A stretch of 64,000 nucleotides of DNA, taken from positions 201,001 to 265,000 of the forward strand of contig OZ023182.1 in the NCBI GenBank assembly GCA_963995505.1, in the 5' to 3' direction. This DNA is from Hypericum androsaemum (taxonomy: Eukaryota; Streptophyta; Magnoliopsida; Malpighiales; Hypericaceae). A model generated the notes under the pieces. It saw only the letters and a list, made by a program, of their open reading frames with translations, had not been told where the DNA came from and did no database searches. Below are positions 11,765-23,640 of this stretch, piece by piece. Within the stretch, counting starts at the first letter, position 1; each line of letters opens with the position of its first letter. Position numbers and translations under genes: made by a program.

Positions 11765-12583
11765 TTTTTTTTTGATAAATGAAGTTGTATATTTACCAAG
11801 ATTAACCGCCAAGAGAGTAATACCACATACACCGTACCTTGCGTACCAGATAACGAACATCAGAACAAGCTGAAGTGCGCTATCTGAGTACTAGCGCCTA
11901 GGTACCTCGCAAATACACAGATTCACACCAAAACAAACAACACAACGAAGAAATCACAGGGGTAAAGGACCAAAAAAGCTCTGGACCACGAGCCGCTCGT
12001 TTAATCTCATAGAGGATATGAGAAGAGTCATCCTCCCACAAGGTACCGAAGGCAATAGCAAGACGCCATACCTCCGCAGCAAGCTCCGTATTAAGTTCAA
12101 CATCATGAGCCTCCAAGCCCGCCATAACCGAGCCAAGAGAGTGTGCCGGAGGAGGACGTGCCCGGGACTTGATCTTAAGCTTCTGCAATGGCAACTTCAA
12201 AAGAGTAGCGACCTTCTCCGTGGGTTTTCTAACATGACTACTAGACCTGGTCGGTGGCAGATTGAACGTGCAATGCTTTATACACTTTTTGGACCCAGAG
12301 ACGAGCGATGACACGACGGAAGAGACCGCGGCAACAGAAGCATCACAAAATTGATCAAGCCATCCCATAAAATCAAAGCCAGAGGGAGAGTCGGGCTGCC
12401 CAGCATCCACAGGAGAAACATGCTGTGCAGCAGCCACTGCACAGGCAGCATCAAGCAGATGAACTTCTTCAAGAGTTACATCAGCCACACCATCATTAGA
12501 AGAAGCATTAGCAGCATCGAGAGACAAGGATGCAACCACTGGCACCATAGGAGGAGAATCACAACAGGGAGTCAACCATTACT
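11765..12583 (-). mobile_element. Probable LINE 3' fragment with unassigned open frame
   Basis: On the minus strand the stretch ends in CATTTATC followed by nine A residues (11765-11773). This closely resembles the 3' end of the LINE at 19.8-21.2 kb, and both sides carry ATTAC (a weak candidate target duplication). It contains a 225-codon open frame, 11898-12575, starting MTPCCDSPPMVPVVASLSLD and ending at a stop. I do not recognise a conserved domain in that protein; it is Ala/Ser/Val-rich. It may be part of a LINE product or a captured sequence. Confidence 0.45.
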
Positions 12584-13662
12584 TTGATATGTGTTTATTC
12601 TAGATACTTGTACTTCTTCTTGTATAATTGGTGTAATTGTCCTTTGAAAATTTTCTTGAGGAACAAAAAATTCTAGTTATCAAATTTTGACAAGGGCGCA
12701 TTCTTGGCTAAGAATCTACATATTCGGTGTTACGCGGTAGGTTTATCTTGAATTATCTCGGCGTGTACGTAGTTTATCTGACATTTAAATTAACGGTCAC
12801 CACGTTTCCTACGATAATCGAAAGTAATTTAGAGTGGAGGTAGCCTTTCATTTTCAGCCCCACCACCGTGCACCTATCATCCCCACCGCCCATTTAGCCA
12901 TAAACTTCAACGAAAGCTAAATTAGAAAGAGTAGTACTGATCTGAAAATGCACTAAGTTTACCAAACAATTACTTATCCCCAGAGAAGGCAAACAAACAC
13001 ACACGCCAACACAATCAATTACAATGCGATTATTAATTTTCATAGTGAACATGACAATTATTGATTGTGAAATTTTTTTTGAAAGGTAAAATTTTTACAC
13101 CATCACACATGCCACGGTTTGAATTATCGATCTCCTAAATATTTATAATACCTTTGAACGGAAGTTGGGTTTGAAATATATGTTTAAACTATTGTTATAA
13201 TAAAATACGGCGTGACATGCAAGCAGACTGGTTGAATCATGATCGACATTGAAATCACATTATTTTTATACTAAAATTTGGAGGACAATTTGACCAGGTG
13301 TTGACTATAATGTTCAAACAGTTGGGCAAAGTGGTTTACTTAGTTGGATCGGTAAACCCAAATCAAGTTGACCAAAATGTATTTTTTTTTTAATAAACAG
13401 TTTTTAGACTTTTGTATGATTAAAAGTATTTGAATTAAGATTTTGGTATTTATAAGTGATGAGGATATTTAAAATTATGTTATATTTTATTAATTATAGT
13501 TAACAATATAATTATATTTTAAAAAAGTTATGACCAAATACACACTTCAGTCAATTAGACCGAAAAATAAAGAGAATTATAATTGACATTCCGTCTATTT
13601 TTAAAAATATTGATTGAAACTGCGCTTTGAGTTTAATTATTATAAATATAGCATATGTAAGT
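12584..13662. other. Intergenic, nothing recognised
   Basis: AT-rich DNA with no open frame of interest, ending at the GTTAC target repeat of the large Copia element. Confidence 0.6.
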
Positions 13663-13667
13663 GTTAC

Positions 13668-14189
13668 TGTCAAAATCACATTCTGCACAATCTGTGTTTC
13701 ATGTTATTCCTCCTTCTATTGAGTTTGACAAAGGAGAAATAAGGGGAAGGACCATTGGGCCTAAAGGAAAGGAGAAAGAAGCTGATGGGCTCGATGATAA
13801 CAACTGGCCCAAGTTACAAACCAACACTAAGGAATCCAAGAGAAAAGCACGTGAAGTTACTCCTCGGGTTGGGCAGCTGGAAATTCACATAGGAGATGTA
13901 CGAGTCCCACTTAGTGCCAAAGTAATTTTTTCCCCAGCTAAAGGACAAAAATAGTTAGGACAGGTGGTGGTGATTTTCCCACGAATATTCTTTTTTATCC
14001 CTTTTCTTTATAGTATAGTACACGTGTTATCTAGTAGTGGTGTCTAAGGAGATATATATCCTTACCCACAATGATAGGATCACTGTACAGAAAAGAGAGA
14101 GAGAAATGAAATGAGATGGTTTCTCTTCTTCCCAGTTCCTTCTTCCTCCCTATTTCACTCTCTCATTTTTCCTTCTACCAAATTTAACA
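13668..14189 (+). repeat. 5' LTR of the full-length Copia element
   Basis: 522 bp, TGTCAAAATCAC to AAATTTAACA. It contains an open frame ending at 13954 that is the counterpart of the frame running into the 3' LTR. Confidence 0.96.
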
Positions 14190-14245
14190 TGGTATCAGAG
14201 CACCACACTTAGTCGTGGTGATTTTCTGGAAGCTTGAGCTGACGG

Positions 14246-17200
14246 ATGGCCTCTCCATCATCTCCGGCTGCTCCAACTGGCACCGGCGGTACGATGGTGC
14301 TACCGATGGACGAGACAAGTCCATACTTTCTCCATCCTAGCGAATCCCCTTCCCAGGTGCTCATTTTACCCCTCTTGAATGGCCCTAATTACCATTCCTG
14401 GAGTAAGTCAATGATTCTCACTTTAGGTTGTAAGAACAAAGATCTGTTCATAGATGGCTCAGTGAAAATTCCTCGTCGTAATGATTCTCGCTATTTTGCT
14501 TGGAAGAGATGTAACAACATGGTACTTAATTGGATTATTAGGTCTGTAGAACCTGTTATTGCACAATCCCTGCATCGTTTTGATACTGCTATAGGAGTTT
14601 GGGAGAATTTGAAACAAAGATTTGGTAAAGGAGATGCAATACATATTTGTAATTTGCTTGAGGAGATCCATAATTTGAAGCAGGGAGGATTGTCCATTAG
14701 TGATTATTTCACTCATTTTCAAACAATTTGGGATAGGTTAGAGGAGTTACAACCTATTCCTCGTTGTAAGTGTGCTGTCACTGCTGATACTAATGAGGAG
14801 GATGAAGATCTAGATGATACTTGTGAAGCCATACGTACGGTTAGAGGCTATTATGAAACTAACCAAGTTGTGCGTTTCTTGATGGGCCTTAATGAGAACT
14901 ATTCAAGTGTACGTTCTCAAATTCTCTTGGCTGATCCACTTTCTGAGTTGTCCAGAGTTCTTTTTCTTTCTCAGCAGTATGAGCAACAGTATATGGCTCC
15001 CCTTCTACCAACGCCCGTGTCTCATGGGGCATTTTATGAGCCTGTGTCCCCTATGGAGTCTGCTTCTCTGGCAGCTCAGGGCCAGCAAGGATATAAGAAG
15101 AATTGGAATGCGCCGGGGAAACCTCAATGTTCATATTGCAAGCTTTTTGGGCACACAATTGATAAGTGCTATAAGAAACATGGTTATCCAGCTGGGTGGA
15201 AACCAAAATCTCAGACAAGAGGCTCATTCTCTCAGGGTCCCAATGTAGCCAACTGCATTGCACCCGCTCCACAACAGGGCACAACTGAACTTGTTCAGGA
15301 ACTCTCCAGGTTGAACTTGACTGCGGATCAATATTCTAATGTATTAAGCCTCATGAACCAACACTTCCCTTCTAGACCTGGTAAGCTAGAAGGGCATTTC
15401 ACAAGTGGACCTACTGGTCACTTGCCGCAAATTAACTCTTCTTCCATGATTCCTTCCATGTCAGGTACTTTAACTGCATCTTTCATAGGTTCTCTAAGCT
15501 CAGTTTCTAATAGATCCTGGATAGTGGATACAGGTGCTTCAGACCATATAGCTTGCTCCCTGGACCTTTTTGTTTCCTATCGACCACTCGCTGATGTACA
15601 CATTTTGTTACCCACTGGTTCTAGAGCTCTAGCCCAGCATGTAGGTTCTGTCCAACTCACTGATAGTGTATAACTACACCATGTTCTACATGTTCCTTCT
15701 TTTACATTCAACCTATTGTCTATAAGCCAGCTCCTTAGGAATTCCTCTTATGCTGTTAATTTCACAGCTAATGGTTGCATTTTGCAGGACCTTGCTACCC
15801 AAAGGACGATTGGTAAGGCATCTGTTACAAATAGACTTTACATTCTGTAAGCAGGCCATCCAACGCCTCACCAAATTGCCGAATCAATCTCTCTTTTTAG
15901 CCCTCAGGTTATCCATAATGATTTAGCCATTTGGCATTCGCGTTTAGGACATGTCCCTTCCTCCAAATTGCAGCTTTTGAAGCAGCATGAGTCTAGTATA
16001 GATGTTAGAGTCCCTATTCCCTGTGATGTGTGTCATCTAGCCAAGCATAAAAGGCTTCCTTTCCCTTTTAGTTCCACTACTGCACTTAACAAGTTTGATA
16101 TTATACATGTGGATATTTGGGGTAAATATAACATACCTTCATATGATGGCTACTTCTATTTTTTGACTATCGTTGATGATCACACTAGGAGCTTATGGAC
16201 ATTTTTGATGAAGAACAAGAGTGAAGCCAGACCTTTACTTGAAAACTTTTGCAACATGGTTGAAACTCAGTTCAAAACCAAAGTGAAAACTGTTAGAAGT
16301 GATCAAGGACAGGAGTTTTTCATGACACAATTCTTTCTTCAACGAGGCATACACCATGAAACATCTTGTGTTCAAACTCCCCAACAAAATGGAAGAGTTG
16401 AACGAAAACACCAACATATTTTAAACATTGCACGTGCTTTATGCATTCAAGCTCACTTGCCTCTTGTATTTTGGAGTGACTGTGTGCTCCATGCTACTTA
16501 TTTAATCAATCGAACACCTTCTATCTCCTTAGGGAATAAAACACCTTTTGAAAAATTGCATAACCAAGCTCCTAAGTTGAACCACTTGCGTGTCTTCGGA
16601 TGCTTGTGCTATGGTTCCACTTTACAGCATGGAAGATCAAAGTTTGATCCAAGGTCATCTCCTTACATTTTCCTTGGAATACCTTCTAGTCTTAAGGCCT
16701 ATAAACTTTATAGTCTGCAAAATCAATCAATTATTTTCTCACGTGATGTTATTTTCTATGAAGATGTTTTTCCATTTCAGAACAACCACATGTATAATCC
16801 CACTTTCTTCCAACCTTATATTCCTACAGATTTAGTTCTTCCATCAGCTAGTCCCATAACTGATTTACCAGACCTTCCTAGTGTTCCACCTGTAGAACAC
16901 CTCACACCTCATTCCACTCCACCCTCACCTATAGTGGATCCATCACATTCTCCCGCTAGATATACACCTTCTTCATCTAGTCATGACACAAGTCCTAGTT
17001 CCTCACAACCTGACCAATTAGCCAGTCCTAATGTGCATGCAACAAGAAATCATAGAAGCAGAGCTCCACCAGCTTATTTGGCTGATTATATTTGTAACAG
17101 TTCCCTTACCATGACATCCATGGGTAAGGTCAATACTTCTCATCCCATCTCTTTGTTCTTTAGCATTGATCATCTTCCATCTTATCATCGTGCCTTCTCC

Positions 17201-19153
17201 CTTAGTGTTCTAACCAATATTGAGCCCAAAACCTATAATGAAGCCATCAAACACAAGTGTTGGAATGAGGCCATGGAAGCTGAACTTGCAGCTTTACAGT
17301 CTAATCACACCTGGGAGCTAGTGCCATTACCTGTTGGAAAGAGTCCTGTGAAGTACAAATGGGTGTTCAAGATTAAACATAGAGCTGATGGGAGCATTGA
17401 AAGATATAAAGCTCGCCTTGTGGCCAAAGGCTATACTCAAATCTTTGGGATAGACTTTCTTGATACTTTTTCTCCTGTGGCAAAGCTGACCAGTGTTCGT
17501 ACTTTGTTAGCTATTGCAGTGCATTACAAATGGCATCTACACCAACTTGATGTTAATAATGCATTCCTTAATGGTGATCTCAACGAAGAAGTATACATGG
17601 AGCCACCTCCAGGTCTGCAATTGCCTCAGCATTGTGGAGGGCTGGTCTGTAGATTACAGAAATCTCTGTATGGCCTCAAGCAGGCTAGTAGGCAATGGTT
17701 TGCCAAACTCACCTCTCTTCTTCTTCAATTTGGTTTCTCTCAATCTCATGGAGATCACTCCTTATTCACTAAAGGTTCAGCCGATGAATACATAGCTCTT
17801 CTTGTGTATGTTGATGATATAGTTCTTGCAGGTCCTACTCTAAAGCTCTTAACAGCCACCAAAGAGTTTTTAAGCCAAAATTTGAAAATTAAGGATTTGG
17901 GAGAGCTGCAATACTTTCTTGGTCTTGAAATAGCTCGCACTACTCAAGGACTTCATCTTTGCCAAAAGAAGTACATCCTAGAGTTGCTCCATGACACAGG
18001 TTTTCTTGGTTCTAAACCATCTCTTACACATGCTGAGGTGAATGTGCATCTGGTTCCTGCTAGTGAAGGGGGTACTCTCTTAGATGATCAACCTGCACTT
18101 GAGCCTGAAGATGGTTGGGAGATTGATCCAGATGAACCTATTTTCTCTTCTATGTATCGCAGATTGGTCGGACGTTTAATTTATCTGACAAACACCAGAC
18201 CAGATATCACTTTTGCAGTCCAGCAATTAAGTCAATTCATGACTTCTCCAACTGATTTACATCTCAAAGCTGCACATCGTGTCTTGAAGTACTTGAAGAG
18301 TTCTCCAGGTGCCGGCTTATATTATCCAGCTTCCTCTCCGCCTAAGTTGCGTGCTTATTGTGAAACTGATTGGCCCAAGTTGAGTGCCTATTGTGACAGT
18401 GATTGGGCCACTTGTCCAGCATCATGACGTTCTTTAACTGGATATTCTGTGTTCCTGGGTGATTCTCTTATTTCTTGGAAGACCAAGAAACAGACCACTG
18501 TATCTCGTTCCTCTTCTGAAGCTGAGTACCGTGCTATGGCCGCCACTACTCTTGAGGTACAATGGTTATCTTATCTTCTTGATGCATTTCGGGTTCCTTC
18601 TTCCACACCAACACAGCTTTTTTGTGATAATCAGAGTGCAATTTACATTGCTAAAAACCCTATTTTTCATGAACGAACCAAGCATATTGAGCTTGATTGT
18701 CTTATTGTTCGTGAGAAACTCCAACAAGGTCTTATCAAGCCTTTTTATGTCCCCACAGACCTCCAAATTACAGATATCTTCACCAAAGGTCTGCCATCTT
18801 CTCCTCATCGCAATTTTGTCTCCAAGTTGGGAATGCGTGATCCCCACATTCCCACTTGTGGGGGAGTGTCAAAATCACATTCTGCACAATCTGTGTTTCA
18901 TGTTATTCCTCCTTCTATTGAGTTTGACAAAGGAGAAATAAGGGGAAGGACCATTGGGCCTAAAGGAAAGGAGAAAGAAGCTGATGGGCTCGATGATAAC
19001 AACTGGCCCAAGTTACAAACCAACACTAAGGAATCCAAGAGGAAAGCACGTGAAGTTACTCCTCGGGTTGGGCAGCTGGAAATTCACATAGGAGATGTAC
19101 GAGTCCCACTTAGTGCCAAGGTAATTTTTTCCCCAGCTAAAGGACGAAAATAG
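14246..19153 (+). pseudogene. gag-pol: Copia gag-pol polyprotein with three in-frame stops
   Basis: A single frame begins at ATG 14246 and is interrupted by TAA at 15671-15673, TAA at 15848-15850 and TGA at 18425-18427; no frameshift is needed. In order it encodes a gag domain (PNYHSWSKSMILTLGCKNKD), a CCHC knuckle (CSYCKLFGHTIDKCYKKHG), the protease site WIVDTGASDHIAC, an integrase HHCC region (WHSRLGH, CDVCHLAKH), the catalytic core with VDDHTRS and NGRVERKHQH, reverse transcriptase with YVDD, and RNase H with CDSDWATC. The last stop reads as a CGA-to-TGA change inside RNase H, consistent with cytosine deamination. Beyond the usual CGGV ending the frame continues about 95 codons into the 3' LTR. 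It is inactive as it stands. Confidence 0.93.
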
Positions 19154-19388
19154 TTAGGACAGGTGGTGATGATTTTCCCACGAATATTCCTTTTTATCCC
19201 TTTTCTTTGTAGTATAGTACACGTGTTATCTAGTAGTGGTGTCTAAGGAGATATATATCCTTACCCACAACGATAGGACCACTGTACAGAAAAGAGAGAG
19301 AGAAATGAAATGAGATGGTTTCTCTTCTTCCCAGTTCCTTCTTCCTCCCTATTTCACTCTCTCATTTTTCCTTCTACCAAATTTAACA
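18867..19388 (+). repeat. 3' LTR of the full-length Copia element
   Basis: 522 bp, same ends as the 5' LTR, about 1.5% different by eye. The gag-pol reading frame crosses its 5' border and stays open until TAG at 19151-19153. Confidence 0.96.
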
Positions 19389-19393
19389 GTTAC

Positions 19394-19757
19394 AACCTCC
19401 ATTTATGGAATCTAACCATTCTCAATCTTGTTACATTGGAGAGGCAACAACGCAATATTGGCAATTGTAAGTTGGTTAGTCATTAGTGATTTAATTACTC
19501 TGCCTATACAATAATTTAGAACAAAAACACATCATTTTTGTTGTTTCAGAAACTTTCTACCATACGTATATATGATTTTAACCAGTCCAAGTTTGGGTAT
19601 GAAAAATATGATTGTATAAAAATTATGAATTCAACGAGTATTGATTAAATGAGGTTTTAACTTTTACATATATAGAGTAAGGAGAAATGGGGATAAACCA
19701 ACTATATCAACGTTCAAATTCCAACTGTTAAAAAAGTTTGAAGGTATGCAAGAGAAT
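19394..19757. other. Intergenic, nothing recognised
   Basis: Short AT-rich interval between the Copia target repeat and the LINE target repeat. Confidence 0.5.
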
Positions 19758-19770
19758 TTAATATGTATAT

Positions 19771-21242
19771 AGTGGACCCCGGGACCGAAAGGGGGCACTT
19801 TCGGCTTTTATACCCTGGTTCGGGTGCTATACAATGGGTCTCAGAGCTCATGACGGAAGATGGCAGTGACTAGAAGGTGCGATTACTGAACATGCTTTTT
19901 AGGGAGGAGAATATAGGCGAATCACAACTATTCGGATAAGTGCGAGGAGTCTGGCTGACATTTTGAGATGGCGTCACTTCGCGGATGGGTGCTATACAAT
20001 AAAGAGTGGTTATAGAGCATATTTCAGTATGTGGTGGGGAAGCTCTAAGTGGGTGGATACTTCCTGTTATGACAGTGCTTTATTACGGAAGTGTTGGTCC
20101 CATTTGTGTCCACCTAGGATTCAGACGGTGCTTTGGCGCATACTGGACAATAACCTGCCACTTTGTAATAATCTAAGGAGGCGGGGGATGGATGTCAAAG
20201 AGCATTGCCCGTGTTATGGGGAGTCGGCGAAGACGACAATGCATTTGTTCTTTAATTGCAGGTGGTCAAGGACTATTTGGAACAGGATGGGTGCCTCACT
20301 ACTAAGTGGAACTTTTGAACAGGTTGAGGATGCTTGCCTCAATGTAGATGGAGATTTTTGGGAGAACGATATGGGTCAGGTTGGGGTGGTCATTCGGAAT
20401 GCGAGAGGGTAGTTTGTGGTGGCATCTTCCAGGTTAGTTCCTCAGGTACAATATCCTACTTTATTGGAAGCTATTAGTGTTTGTGGAGGTTTGCAAACAA
20501 AGGCATCAATGGGATTGAGGAGGGTGACGATCGAGACAGATTGCCTACCAGTTGTCTAGGCGATGCAGCGGAGAGGGATGGAGAGGTCAGACCTTGTGCT
20601 CGTGATTGACAAATGTCGCCAGTTCGAGGTGCTCTTTATGGAGGTCAGGTTCAATTTTGTTCGGAGGAAAGGTAATATGGCAGCTCATCTTATGGCAAAG
20701 TGATAGATTACAGAACAAGTAAGTGGGCTGCTTCTTTTTTCTCTGCCAGATGACATTTGTATGGTTATTTAAGAAGAGCAGGCAAAGGCGAGAGGGGGGC
20801 TTGTGTGACGATAGGTTGGGGCTTTCAGGGGTGGGTCTTTTTGGGGCTACTTTGTTGGGATGGTTGTACAAGGGTGCAGTATGTGAGAATCAATATGTCG
20901 TGCTATCTCTAGAGCAGATTTTTATCGTGAAGTGCTCTTTTCCTTGTCCAGTTTTTTCCGGTGGGGGGCAGATTTTCTGGATAGGTTTTTGACAAGGCAG
21001 GCGACTGCAACCTTGTACTATGTAGTGCAGGATAGATTTAGGAGGTTAGTGTCCTCGCACTGCCGTGTGGTGTAGCTTCTTTGTAGGGCCAAGTGGAGGA
21101 TGGTGAAACTAGGTGGGTAATAGTTTCCTCTTGCTATTGTGCGTTGAAGCTATAGATTTGACCAATAGATATTTTGTATGCGTACCTTTGGATGTAACTG
21201 GTGACTATATGATTAATGAAGTACATTTTTATCCGAAAAAAA
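19771..21242 (+). mobile_element. 5'-truncated L1-type LINE with 13-bp target duplication
   Basis: The 13-bp repeat TTAATATGTATAT lies at 19758-19770 and 21243-21255, immediately outside the element. The 3' end is a short A-rich tail after TACATTTTTATCCG. The open frame 19963-20412 encodes the reverse-transcriptase zinc-binding domain (zf-RVT), seen in CWSHLCPPRIQTVLWRIL and in the Cys/His cluster CPCYGESAKTTMHLFFNC. It runs into a plant RNase-H-like domain (LNVDGDFWENDMGQVGVVIR) that continues past a stop at 20410-20412 to about 20703. Only the 3' part of the second LINE protein is present. It is degenerate and immobile. Confidence 0.86.
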
Positions 21243-21370
21243 TTAATATGTATATGTATTCAAATTCGGTATAACAAATTTCAATTCGATAAAGAGGGCT
21301 AAAAAGTAATTAGGGCCAATCAGGCCTTACAAAGCCCATATAGATAAATCCTGATTGCACTCCCAACATT

Positions 21371-21420
21371 AATGGGCCCAGACGATTTGGTCTCAAAATT
21401 TCATTACCAAAGAACCCTAA
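21371..21420 (+). promoter_or_regulatory. Site II (TGGGCC) and telo-box of RPL18
   Basis: TGGGCC occurs at about 21373-21378 and AACCCTAA at 21413-21420, 120-165 bp upstream of the RPL18 ATG. A second telo-box-like AAACCCTA lies at about 21496-21503 in the leader. This pairing is the established promoter signature of plant ribosomal-protein and other growth-linked genes (TCP and telo-box binding factors). The same pairing precedes the snoRNA cluster near 58.5 kb. Confidence 0.75.
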
Positions 21421-21536
21421 AGGCCCAGCTCAAGAGCCTCCACAAGTATAAATTCTTCTGCTCAAAGACCTACCTTCTTCATTGCCGTCGTCAAGAAACC
21501 CTAGAGAGGCCGTTTCTGTCCGGACCCGACGAAGCC

Positions 21537-23087
21537 ATGGTTGGCCTCTTCTCTTCCTCGTATTCTTTCTACATCCATTTCCAGGAAACAAAATGCTTCA
21601 TCTTTAAACTATTTTGCTTTGTTTTGGTTGGGGGTTTGAACAGGGGATTGATTTGAAAGCGGGAGGAAAGAGCAAGAAGACGAAGAGGACTGCCCCCAAG
21701 TCCCAGGATGTCTACCTCAAGCTCCTCGTCAAGGTAAATTGGTTCCTTTTTTGTCTTCTCTCTTTTTTTTTTTTGTATTTTAGGAGAGAATAAATCAATA
21801 TTGTTTTGGGGCTATTGCTTGTAGCTATACCGGTTTCTTGTAAGGAGGACTGAGAGCAAATTCAACGCTGTCGTGTTGAAGAGGCTCTTTATGAGCAAGG
21901 TCAACAAGGCCCCTCTCTCCCTCTCCAGGCTTATCTCCTATGTGAAGGGCAAGGTACCAACCAACCTCCTTCCACTTGTTTGTTTACTAGAGGCTTCGAA
22001 AGATTCTGTTAGTGTAAGGTGATTCTGTTAGTAGGAATCCAGAGGGAACGCGATGTTGACACTCTGTCTGATGACTCTTTGATGTAGGAGGACAAGATTG
22101 CTGTGCTTGTCGGGACTGTAACCGATGATATTAGGGTTTATGATGTGCCAGCCATCAAGATTGCTGCTTTGCGCTTCACTGAGACTGCTAGGGCAAGGAT
22201 TGAGAAGGCGGGTGGAGAGTGCTTGACCTTTGATCAGCTCGCTGTCAGAGCTCCCCTTGGCCAGAATACGGTAGGGTTCCATTTTATGATTGCTGCCCTT
22301 TTAATTCTGTATGAGTCGGAGTGAATTTTGTTCTAGTTTGGTTGGGGATGTAATGTGGAAAGCAGTGATGAGCCTTACAGACCTGTAATGATCTGCGGTT
22401 ATGATTGCAAATCTTTTGAACATCTAAGGGACTGAGCTTATTACTCCCCTCTATATCCTTCACTTCCAATTGAGGTTTTTTCTCTTGCATGGTGCTTCAC
22501 CCTTTTTCTGTTTTGGCGAGGATTCACACTTTTTGAGGCTGTGATGAGCCTTCCAAACCCGTAATAATTTCTTGTTCATGATCACAAATCTTTTTAACAA
22601 CCAAAGGACCTGAACTTGTTACCTCCTGCTGATAAACCTTTGGAATCATTGATGTCCTTTTGAATTCCATCTATTTTCCCTCTTGTTCAGCTGTAGTATT
22701 CTACAATATTCCTGCACCTCCTTGAAGAGATTCCTTTAAGATGTTCTGAATTATGACAATGTTTTTTGTTTCCCAAGCTGTTAATGGTCATTTATGTTCT
22801 GTGCTTGATTGTTTTGGTCTTTTTTAAAAAAATTGACTAGACAATGTTTGGTTTTCAAACATACCAATATATACTTGTTCCTCTGGAACAATGTTTCTGA
22901 TCGATGTCTTGCGCCTTTTTGATTGCAGGTTCTACTGAGAGGACCAAAGAATGCACGTGAGGCTGTTAAGCATTTTGGACCTGCTCCTGGTGTGCCACAC
23001 AGCCACACTAAGCCTTATGTGCGTTCGAAGGGACGCAAGTTTGAGAGGGCCCGTGGTAGGAGAAACTCCAGGGGCTTCAGGGTCTAA
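21537..23087 (+). CDS. RPL18: 60S ribosomal protein L18 (eL18)
   Basis: Five exons: 21537-21539 (the ATG alone), 21644-21733, 21825-21953, 22088-22270 and 22929-23087. They join in frame to exactly 187 residues, the usual eL18 length. The first intron falls directly after the start codon (donor GTTGGC), and the next exon reads [20 protein letters not shown]. Further signatures are [40 protein letters not shown] and the basic end [11 protein letters not shown]. eL18 is a structural protein of the large ribosomal subunit, imported to the nucleolus for assembly. Intron 4 (22271-22928) is unusually long and hosts two box C/D snoRNA candidates, so splicing of this transcript would also supply snoRNAs. 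Promoter motifs fit ribosomal-protein control. Confidence 0.98.
22360..22439 (+). ncRNA. Intronic box C/D snoRNA candidate 1 in RPL18
   Basis: Box C GTGATGA (22365-22371) and box D CTGA (22432-22435) are flanked by a terminal stem AAGC/GCTT (22360-22363 with 22436-22439), giving an 80-nt RNA. Upstream of box D, GAACATCTAAGGG (22418-22430) is the complement of CCCTTAGATGTTC in plant 18S rRNA as I remember it. ACAGACCTGT (22377-22386) complements the nearby 18S ACAGGTCTGT. Both matches fall in the same 18S neighbourhood. The likely role is guiding 2'-O-methylation of 18S in the nucleolus. The position inside a ribosomal-protein intron is a normal snoRNA location in plants. rRNA matches are from memory and need alignment. 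Confidence 0.82.
22536..22620 (+). ncRNA. Intronic box C/D snoRNA candidate 2 in RPL18 (paralogue)
   Basis: Box C GTGATGA (22541-22547) and box D CTGA (22610-22613) with 62 nt between them. The body is clearly related to candidate 1: TGATGAGCCTT after box C, then a run of ACAAATCTTTTT, ACA, and CAAAGGAC before box D. The guide before box D has diverged and I cannot assign a target. The terminal stem is poor. It is either a second guide with a new target or a decaying tandem copy. Confidence 0.6.
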
Positions 23088-23640
23088 CTTGAGTTTTAGT
23101 ATTATGTCAGTTCTTGAGAACTCGAGTTTGTTATTTTTCTCAATGCCCTACTTAAGGATCTATGTTGTAATGGACCTTTTTCTTGGAATGAATTTTTTCC
23201 CTTGCCATTTTGATTTAAGGAGTATTCAACAATTGTGTTGCTATCTTGTTAGTTAAATTGTCAAGTGGCTGTCAGTCAACATTTGCCTCTCGAGGTTCTG
23301 TTCTACAATATTGCCCGTCTATTAACGGTTTAGATATTGTATGGTTTGAAGTTACGGCAAGATCTCGTATCGTAGACACTTGTGTGTTATAAATGATTGT
23401 GAGCTGGAGAATGTCATAGCTGAGAGGAAAGAGTCCTAGTAATGTTGATTAAATGGATACTAGATCATGTCATCAACCCTTTTTCTCAAATTATCAATGC
23501 AACACAACTTAATCATCGTGCTCGGGTCCGTCCCAAAATAGTTTGCATATCTAAACCCTGCACGGTAATTACACATGTAAAAGCCCTCAACTGGCTTCAT
23601 CTTGGGATTCCTTGGCCTACAAGGAACAGTTGTAAACAAA
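23088..23640. other. RPL18 3' UTR and intergenic DNA
   Basis: The first 150 bp or so, with T-rich runs and TTGTAATGG, should be the RPL18 3' UTR. No gene is seen in the rest. Confidence 0.5.

Larger units (their letters stand above)
13668..19388 (+). mobile_element. Full-length Copia LTR retrotransposon with perfect TSD
   Basis: 5,721 bp between the target duplications GTTAC at 13663-13667 and 19389-19393. Two LTRs of 522 bp (13668-14189, 18867-19388) have TG..CA ends and differ by eye at about eight sites, all transitions. The primer binding site TGGTATCAGAGC (initiator tRNA-Met) follows the 5' LTR directly at 14190-14201, and the polypurine tract TTGTGGGGGAG lies just before 18867. The internal domain order gag, protease, integrase, reverse transcriptase, RNase H is the Copia order. 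Three in-frame stops make the polyprotein non-functional, although the insertion is fairly recent by LTR divergence. Confidence 0.97.
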
